Below are positions 7,412-12,117 of a stretch of DNA of 12,117 bases, one piece after another (the stretch's first letter is position 1; each line of letters opens with the position of its first letter). The translations under genes were made by a program, and so were the position numbers. Where the stretch lies: assembly GCA_025936205.1 (NCBI GenBank), contig JAICTU010000277.1:1-12117 (forward strand), given 5' to 3'. Source of the DNA: Polyangiaceae bacterium. GTDB lineage: Bacteria; Myxococcota; Polyangia; Polyangiales; Polyangiaceae. The notes below the pieces were generated by a model that was not told the DNA's origin, searched no databases, and worked only from the letters and a program-made list of their open reading frames with translations.

Positions 7412-9391
7412 CTAGGCGACCGCCACGCGCGGATCGAGCTGTGCCACGACGCGATCAATGGCCGCGGGCGGCCCCACGACGAGCGCGATGTCACCCAGCT
7501 CCAGGCGAAAGTCGCCGGCGGGGTTGGCATGCACCTCCGTGCCCCGCTGCACGGCCAGCACCGTTGCGCCCGTGCTGCGGCGCAGCTCGAGCTCCAGCAG
7601 CGAGCGGCCGACGGCCGCTGCGCCTTCGCGGATCTGCACGCGCTCGACCTCGATCCCGTGAAACGCCGACAACTCGCCCGTGAGCGGAGTGCTGGGCCGG
7701 CTGGGTCCGCGCAACATGTCGTACATGCCACCCCGCACCTGGGACACCGCGTCGAGGATCAGGTTCTTGGGCACGTCGAAGTGCTGCAGCACGCGCGCAA
7801 AGATCTCGATCGAGGTCTCGAATTCCTCCGGAATCACTTCGTTCGCCCCGAGCCGCCGCAGCTCTTCCACTTCCGCGACGAAGCGCGTCCGCACCAGGAT
7901 CTCGAGCTGGTCGTTCAGGCTGCGGGCGAGGCTCGTCGATTGACGCGTCGAGGCAGCGTCGGAGATCGCGATCACGTACATGCGGGCCTGCGCGATGCCC
8001 ATCGATTCCAGCACCGCGGCCCGCGTGCAGTCGCCGTAGTAGATGGGTTCATGACGAGCTCGCGCCGCGCGCACCGTCTCGGGGTTCATCTCCAAAATCG
8101 CGTACGGGATCTGCGCCGAGCCGAGCGCCTTGGCCAGGTTCTGCCCGTTGATGCCGTAACCGGCGATCACGACGTGTCCCCGCAACTCTCCGGTCGGGGC
8201 CTCCGAGACGGCGGCAGCGCCGCGCGCCAGGCGCTCGTCCGGGACGCGACGGCGCAGGCGCGAGCCGACCTCGAGCAGCAGCGGCGTGGAGAGCATGCTG
8301 GCCACGGAGACCGCCAGAAACACCTGATTGTGCTCGGCACCGATCAAGCCCAGCGTCAGACCCGAGCGCGACAGCACGAAGGCGAACTCCCCCACCTGAG
8401 CCAGAGCCAGGCCCACCGGCAGCGCCAGCTGCAGAGGATAGCCGAGCAGGAGCACCGGCAGCGATGCCGTAACGGTCTTGATCACCCACAGCGCGATCAG
8501 CACGCTCAGCACCCAGAGCGGATGCCGCGCGAGAAAGCCAACGTCGACGAGCATGCCGATCGACACGAAGAACAGGCTGCCGAAGGCGTCCCGGAAGGGA
8601 ATCGCCTCGGCCAGCGCCTGATGGCTGTACTCGCTCTCGCTCACCGCCAGGCCAGCCAGGAACGCCCCCAGCGCGAGCGATAGACCCGCCAGGGAAGTCA
8701 GGTACGCGGTGCCCAGGCACAGCACCAGCAGGAAGGTCAGGAATAGCTCGCGGCTGCGCGTGCGCACGACCCCGGACAAGACCGGCGGCAGCACGCGCCG
8801 GGCACCGACCACCACGGCCACGACCAGCCCCAGCGAGCGCAGCAGCGTCCAGGCCACGTTGCCGGCGCCGGAGCCCTGCCCCGCCAGGATCGGCGTGAGC
8901 AGCATCAAGGGCACGATGCACAGGTCCTGAAACAAGAGCACGCCGAGCACGATGCGCCCCATCGGCGTGCCCAGCTCGGCGCGCTCTCCGAGCAGCCGCA
9001 GGACGCTGGCCGTGCTGGAGAGCGCAGCGAGGAAGCCGAAGAACAGCGGCTGACCGAGCCCGTGCCCCGCGCGCCAGCTGCACAGCGCGACCAGGCCGAT
9101 GCACAGCACGATCTGACCGCCGCCGCCGAACAGCAGCGTGCGCCACATCTCCAGCAAGCGCGCCAGCGAGGATTCGAGACCGATCGTGAACAGCAGCAGC
9201 ACCACGCCGATCTCGGCGAGCAACTCCACGCGCCCGGCGTCTTCGATCAGGCTCAGCCCGTGCGGGCCGATCACCGCACCGGTGATCAGCAGGCCCGCGA
9301 TCGCGGGCAGCTTGATCTTGCGGACGGCGTAGACGACCAGGCCGCCGAGCGCGAAGACGACCAGCAGATCCTGGAGGAAGTGATACTCCAA
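7412..9391 (-). CDS. CPA2-family monovalent cation:proton antiporter with RCK/TrkA domains
   Basis: This inner-membrane protein of 659 residues exchanges K+ or Na+ for H+ and is gated through its cytoplasmic domains. Residues about 5-390 form 12-13 membrane helices with the Na+/H+ exchanger fold, including GLLITGAVIGPHGL, LLFTIGLE and LFQD (Q155, D156, the ion-binding site of KefB/KefC/YbaL-type carriers). A Rossmann RCK-N domain follows, starting HVVIAGYGINGQN with the nucleotide loop G411-Y-G-I-N-G416, and then an RCK-C domain (about 575-655, with GIEVERVQIREG and GDIALVVGPPAAI). It is closest in layout to YbaL/KefB-like proteins; the substrate ion cannot be read from the sequence. The only usable start is TTG at 9391, because the frame upstream closes after three codons at the stop of the preceding gene. 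The nine-base gap suggests translational coupling. Confidence 0.93.
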   Translation of the reverse strand: MEYHFLQDLLVVFALGGLVVYAVRKIKLPAIAGLLITGAVIGPHGLSLIEDAGRVELLAEIGVVLLLFTIGLESSLARLLEMWRTLLFGGGGQIVLCIGLVALCSWRAGHGLGQPLFFGFLAALSSTASVLRLLGERAELGTPMGRIVLGVLLFQDLCIVPLMLLTPILAGQGSGAGNVAWTLLRSLGLVVAVVVGARRVLPPVLSGVVRTRSRELFLTFLLVLCLGTAYLTSLAGLSLALGAFLAGLAVSESEYSHQALAEAIPFRDAFGSLFFVSIGMLVDVGFLARHPLWVLSVLIALWVIKTVTASLPVLLLGYPLQLALPVGLALAQVGEFAFVLSRSGLTLGLIGAEHNQVFLAVSVASMLSTPLLLEVGSRLRRRVPDERLARGAAAVSEAPTGELRGHVVIAGYGINGQNLAKALGSAQIPYAILEMNPETVRAARARHEPIYYGDCTRAAVLESMGIAQARMYVIAISDAASTRQSTSLARSLNDQLEILVRTRFVAEVEELRRLGANEVIPEEFETSIEIFARVLQHFDVPKNLILDAVSQVRGGMYDMLRGPSRPSTPLTGELSAFHGIEVERVQIREGAAAVGRSLLELELRRSTGATVLAVQRGTEVHANPAGDFRLELGDIALVVGPPAAIDRVVAQLDPRVAVA

Positions 9392-9400
9392 CGGATCCGC

Positions 9401-10333
9401 TCAGCTCGTGGTGTGGGAGCCGGGCTCCAGCACCCAGACCTGGCGCTGTCCGGAGCCGTCCAGCCAGGCGCGCGGCATGGCCAGCGTGTCGAACGGCGCG
9501 GCGATGTTGCCCTGAGGGTCGATCGCGACGCAGCCGCCGTGCCCGCCGAGCCGCGCGACGCTGGCCAGCGCCTCGCGCGCTGCAGCTTCCAGGCTCGTGC
9601 CCTGCCAGAGCCGACGCGCGTGCACATCATGAGCAAAGGCCGCGCGCAGGAAGTACTCCCCCGCGCCGGTGGCCGAGACCGCGCAGCTGGCGTCGCTCGC
9701 CCAGGTGCCCGCGCCCAGGATCGGGCTGTCGCCGATGCGGCCGGCGCGGGCGTTCGTCGTGCCCCCCGTCGAGGTGGCCGCAGCCAGATGGCCCGCGGCG
9801 TCGAGCGCGACCGCGCCGACGGTCTGGCCTTCTTCTTCGCGCTGCTGCAGACGCGCCAGCTGCTCGCGCCGGTAGTCGGTGATGAAGTATTCGGGCGGCT
9901 GCAGCGGCAAGCCCAGCTGCGCAGCGAGCTCGTCCGCTTCCTCCCCGCACAACAGCACCTCCTGCTCGCGATCGAGCAGCGCGCGCGCCAGCCGCACGGG
10001 ATTCTGCACCCGGCGCACCAGGCACACCCCGGCGGCTCGCTGCGTCGCTCCGCACATCACGCTCGCGTCGAGACGCACGCTGCCGTCGCGCCGCAGCACC
10101 GCGCCGCGCGCGGCGTTGAACACGCGCGAGTCCTCCAGCATCTGCACGGAGGCGACCACCGCGTCGAGCGCGGGGCCGCCGCGCTCGAGCACGCTCGCTC
10201 CGGCTTCCAGCGCCGCCGCCAGGTCGCGCCGCATCTCCTCGACGCGCTCCTTGGGGATGCGCGCCGAGGAAAAAGCGCCGGCGCCGCCGTGCAGAGCCAG
10301 CGCCGTCGGGGACTTCCCCGTGGGGCCTAGCAT
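9401..10333 (-). CDS. iaaA: Isoaspartyl peptidase / plant-type L-asparaginase (Ntn hydrolase)
   Basis: This cytoplasmic N-terminal nucleophile hydrolase cleaves isoaspartyl dipeptides, and usually asparagine, after splitting itself into alpha and beta chains. I chose ATG 10333 (310 residues, near the usual 310-320) so that the family opening LALHGGAGAF falls close to the N-terminus; an in-frame extension to 10423 would overlap the preceding gene. The cleavage and catalytic site is QTVGAVALDAAGHLAAATST with Thr171 as the predicted nucleophile. TGGTTNARAGRIGDSPILGAG carries the substrate-binding Arg and Asp, followed by SATGAGEYFLR and GGHGGCVAIDPQGN. The residue before Thr171 is Gln, where Gly is usual in this group. 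It lies 25 bases after the dehydrogenase and 9 bases before the antiporter, so all three are probably one operon. The ribosome site is weak. Confidence 0.93.
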   Translation of the reverse strand: MLGPTGKSPTALALHGGAGAFSSARIPKERVEEMRRDLAAALEAGASVLERGGPALDAVVASVQMLEDSRVFNAARGAVLRRDGSVRLDASVMCGATQRAAGVCLVRRVQNPVRLARALLDREQEVLLCGEEADELAAQLGLPLQPPEYFITDYRREQLARLQQREEEGQTVGAVALDAAGHLAAATSTGGTTNARAGRIGDSPILGAGTWASDASCAVSATGAGEYFLRAAFAHDVHARRLWQGTSLEAAAREALASVARLGGHGGCVAIDPQGNIAAPFDTLAMPRAWLDGSGQRQVWVLEPGSHTTS

Positions 10334-10358
10334 GGCTCGGCTGCGGCTCCGGACGGCA

Positions 10359-11066
10359 TCAGGCCTTCGCACTGTCGGTGCGATAATCCTGAGCGCGATA
10401 GAAGCGCCCGCTGGGCGCCCCATCTTCGAGCAACACCGGCACGAGCGCTCCCGGCAGGCACGTCTCGACCGCGTTGGGCGCCTTGTCCCCGCCCAGGTCG
10501 GTGCGCAGCCAGCCCGGATCGAGCAGACTCATGATCACGCCGGTGCCTTCGAGCGAGGGAGTGACATCGCGCACGTAGCGATCAACGGCCGCCTTCGACA
10601 TGCTGTAAGGCAAGAGCTCGCGGATGTTCTCGATGCCGCTGGTCACGTTCACGATACGGCCCCAGCGCCGCTTCAGCATCGGCGGCAGCAGCCGATCGCA
10701 GAGCCGCGAGAGGGCGATCACGTTCACCTCGAACGACTGGCGGTAATCATCGCCCGGAGTGGTGTGCGGGTCGCGCCACGGGCTCATGATGGCGGCGTTG
10801 TTGTACAGAATGTCCACGCCGCCGGGATCGCGCAGCACGCTGTCGATCAGCGCGTCCACCTGCGCCCCATTGGACAGCTCGGCCGCGACGCCACGTGCCT
10901 CCACGCCGCGCGCTCGCAGCTCCTTCAGCAGCGGCTCCAGATGCCCCAGCTGCCGCGCATGTAGGATCAGGCGACAGCCCTGCTCCGCCAGCCCCAGCGC
11001 TACCTGTTTGCCGACGCCTCGACTCGCTCCCGTGACGAGAGCCCATTTTCCGGTCAATTTGCTCAT
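10359..11066 (-). CDS. Short-chain dehydrogenase/reductase
   Basis: This 235-residue cytoplasmic NAD(P)-dependent oxidoreductase has the classical SDR layout. The cofactor loop TGASRGVG is at residues 12-19, NNAA follows strand 4, the catalytic serine is S143 (NVTSG), and the active-site YxxxK is Y154 to K158 (YSMSK). After the active site, LLDPGWLRTDLGG is the usual P-G motif that holds nicotinamide. An Arg follows the first Gly of the cofactor loop and HAR follows strand 2, which fits NADP(H), but this is inference. The substrate cannot be told from the sequence. The frame is open upstream to 11525, but that stretch is low-complexity, overlaps the Roadblock gene and lacks family features, so ATG 11066 is chosen. 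The promoter sits only nine bases before this ATG and no ribosome site is present, pointing to a leaderless message. First gene of the operon with the peptidase and antiporter. Confidence 0.93.
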   Translation of the reverse strand: MSKLTGKWALVTGASRGVGKQVALGLAEQGCRLILHARQLGHLEPLLKELRARGVEARGVAAELSNGAQVDALIDSVLRDPGGVDILYNNAAIMSPWRDPHTTPGDDYRQSFEVNVIALSRLCDRLLPPMLKRRWGRIVNVTSGIENIRELLPYSMSKAAVDRYVRDVTPSLEGTGVIMSLLDPGWLRTDLGGDKAPNAVETCLPGALVPVLLEDGAPSGRFYRAQDYRTDSAKA

Positions 11067-11075
11067 CAGGCGCGG

Positions 11076-11105
11076 ATTATAGGGGTCGAGGGGTCGAGGG
11101 GTCGA
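11076..11105 (-). promoter_or_regulatory. Candidate promoter of the SDR-peptidase-antiporter operon, likely leaderless
   Basis: On the minus strand a perfect TATAAT lies at 11081-11076, nine bases before the ATG at 11066. The best -35 is TCGACC (11105-11100, four of six positions) at 18-base spacing. A start of transcription 6-9 bases past the -10 would leave 0-4 bases of leader, in line with the missing ribosome site. Confidence 0.6.
11082..11105. repeat. Three perfect tandem copies of an 8-base repeat (GGGGTCGA; TCGACCCC on minus)
   Basis: Copies lie at 11082-11089, 11090-11097 and 11098-11105, with a partial GGG after them. They fill exactly the -10 to -35 spacer of the candidate SDR promoter. 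Eight-base steps are not multiples of the helical turn, so a change in copy number would change promoter geometry. Confidence 0.9.
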
Positions 11106-11232
11106 GGGATGATCCGGAGCACACGCCGCGCCGATGACCAAAACGTCTCGCTGCTGCGCGCAGTGGGCTCTCCTGGAGCCTGCGGATGACGCGAAGATCC
11201 GAGCTCTCTCTGTCCGGCCCTGGACCCCTTCT

Positions 11233-11691
11233 TCAGACCTCGTAGCGTTGACCGCGGAAAATATACGTGCGCTTTTTGCCGGGCGGCACCGAGTGGGCGG
11301 GCTCGGGCACCGGCTCGGAGACGGGCGGCGGGGCTTCGGGCGCGCTGGCCATCTGCTTGTCGAGCCAGCGCCCGAGAAAATTGGCCGCCATGCGCAGCGC
11401 CGGCCGGTTGACGCTGGGCGGTACGAAGATGCACAGGCTGCCCAGCTCGAATTTTTTGATGAAGACCTGGTGCGCCGCGAACTCGAGCAGCACGTAGTCC
11501 GGCGGGTCATCCTCGGGAAAGGCACCCCACAGGCGCGCGATGCGCGGCCCCGCCTCGCGCAAGCCGGCGTTGTCGATCACGCCGGGGACATCGCGCAGCA
11601 CGAGGCCGCCCGTGGCGTCGACGACGAAGCTGCCGTACACGCCGTCGATATCCTTCAGCGAACTGAGGACGTCTGAGGATAACACTGCCAA
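11233..11691 (-). CDS. Roadblock/LC7 domain protein
   Basis: I chose the TTG at 11691 (152 residues): AGGGAG lies seven bases upstream, and the product MAVLSSDVLSSLKDIDGVYG starts as Roadblock proteins usually do. The frame is open to an ATG at 11775, but that start would overlap the preceding gene by 50 bases and add a stretch without family features. The domain covers about residues 5-108: first helix and DGVYGSFVVDATGGLVLRD, long helix with GPRIARLWGAF, strands DYVLLEFAAHQVFIKKFELGS and LCIFVPPSVN, and last helix LRMAANFLGRWL. A Pro/Glu-rich linker leads to a basic, conserved-looking end, KKRTYIFRGQRYEV. Roadblock dimers act as partners or activators of small Ras-like GTPases (MglB with MglA in Myxococcus). 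No GTPase is in view. Residue 4 is a TTA codon, rare here. Confidence 0.85.
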   Translation of the reverse strand: MAVLSSDVLSSLKDIDGVYGSFVVDATGGLVLRDVPGVIDNAGLREAGPRIARLWGAFPEDDPPDYVLLEFAAHQVFIKKFELGSLCIFVPPSVNRPALRMAANFLGRWLDKQMASAPEAPPPVSEPVPEPAHSVPPGKKRTYIFRGQRYEV

Positions 11692-11725
11692 TTTCGAGCT
11701 CCCTTCGGCCCCGACGAGCCTTCCC

Positions 11726-12117
11726 TCAACGGCGTGACGGCTGTGGCAGGTCCAGCGAGGCAGACAGATTGCCATCTCCCTGCCAACGCACCAGCGTCTG
11801 CGTGGTCTTCCCGCGCAGCTCCACTGCGCGCGGTGTACCGGAACGAATCGCTTTGCCGATCAGCTCGGCGAGCCGTGCGGCGTAGGCCACCCGCGCCGCC
11901 AGCTCTTCCGTGGCGGCGCCCCTGCCCTGCACCATTTCGCCCGCCGCGCTCAGGACCACATCCGCAACCGTGCTCGGCGTCTCGCGCTCCGAGCGCGGCA
12001 ACGGCGGCGGCAGGACGGAGCGCGGCGCCGCGACGTCTGGAGATGCCGCCACTGGAGATGCCGCCCCTCGAGATATTGTGTCGGACCCATCTCCCTGCTC
12101 TGGAGGAGCCGGCTCCC
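11726..12117 (-). CDS. C-terminal part of an uncharacterised protein, possibly Roadblock-like (5' beyond window)
   Basis: The frame is open from the TGA at 11726-11728 to the right edge, so the GTG at 12052 is only one possible start. The visible upstream part is an Ala/Pro/Ser/Gly-rich linker (AASPVAASPDVAAP). The last 80 residues are ordered: TVADVVLSAAGEMVQ, then a long helix LAARVAYAARLAELIGKAI, strand RAVELRGKTTQTLVRW, and GDGNLSASLDLP. The helix-strand-strand order and lengths match the second half of the neighbouring Roadblock domain, so a divergent Roadblock fold is possible; I would not name it so without a profile search. It ends 34 bases before the Roadblock start and is probably co-transcribed. 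Confidence 0.6.
   Translation of the reverse strand, partial: EPAPPEQGDGSDTISRGAASPVAASPDVAAPRSVLPPPLPRSERETPSTVADVVLSAAGEMVQGRGAATEELAARVAYAARLAELIGKAIRSGTPRAVELRGKTTQTLVRWQGDGNLSASLDLPQPSRR

Noticed and set aside
7376..8683. 435-residue plus-strand open frame
   Set aside because: Antisense to the antiporter gene; His/Arg/Gln-rich and motif-free.
9062..10330. 422-residue plus-strand open frame
   Set aside because: Antisense to the antiporter and peptidase genes; no recognisable domain.
11067..11525. N-terminal extension of the dehydrogenase to 11525
   Set aside because: It would overlap the Roadblock gene in another frame, is low-complexity Ser/Arg/Pro, and the SDR fold begins right at ATG 11066.

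Overview
The window is strongly GC-rich and densely coding. It has the look of a myxobacterium or relative (Myxococcota). That guess rests on gene content only: a PEGA-repeat protein with TPR and a C-terminal membrane anchor, von Willebrand factor A-type (vWA) lipoproteins, Roadblock/LC7 proteins, and weak or non-ATG starts. No rRNA, tRNA, insertion sequence, CRISPR array or phage gene was seen.

Layout. Left part, plus strand (1-3683): a cut-off membrane protein with a long Pro-rich tail, a PEGA/TPR protein whose start overlaps its stop (ATGA), and 30 bases later a large Cys-containing exported protein with a decayed vWA-like domain. These three look like one transcription unit for the cell envelope. 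Convergent to it, with only 21 bases between, is a minus-strand lipoprotein (3705-4715) with an intact vWA metal site. It is followed by a 407-base gap holding its likely promoter and a very GC-rich hairpin.

Middle, minus strand: a glycogen debranching enzyme (glgX type, 5123-7246). Upstream of it lies a tight three-gene operon read right to left: a short-chain dehydrogenase (10359-11066), an isoaspartyl peptidase/plant-type L-asparaginase (9401-10333) and a CPA2 cation/proton antiporter with RCK domains (7412-9391). Its promoter (TATAAT nine bases before the ATG) suggests a leaderless or nearly leaderless mRNA and sits directly against three perfect copies of an 8-base repeat.

Right end, minus strand: a Roadblock/LC7 protein (11233-11691) preceded by the C-terminal part of another protein that runs off the window and may itself be a divergent Roadblock-like domain.

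How the genes work together. The left block and the vWA lipoprotein point to envelope or surface functions. The middle genes are housekeeping: glycogen mobilisation, isopeptide/asparagine turnover and pH or potassium balance. The Roadblock pair is the kind of module that works with small Ras-like GTPases in polarity or signalling, but no GTPase is in view. I found no clear new defence or biosynthetic system. The most unusual points are the repeat-abutted leaderless promoter, the convergent intact/degenerate vWA pair, the TTA-bearing repeat in the first gene and the adjacent Roadblock-like pair.
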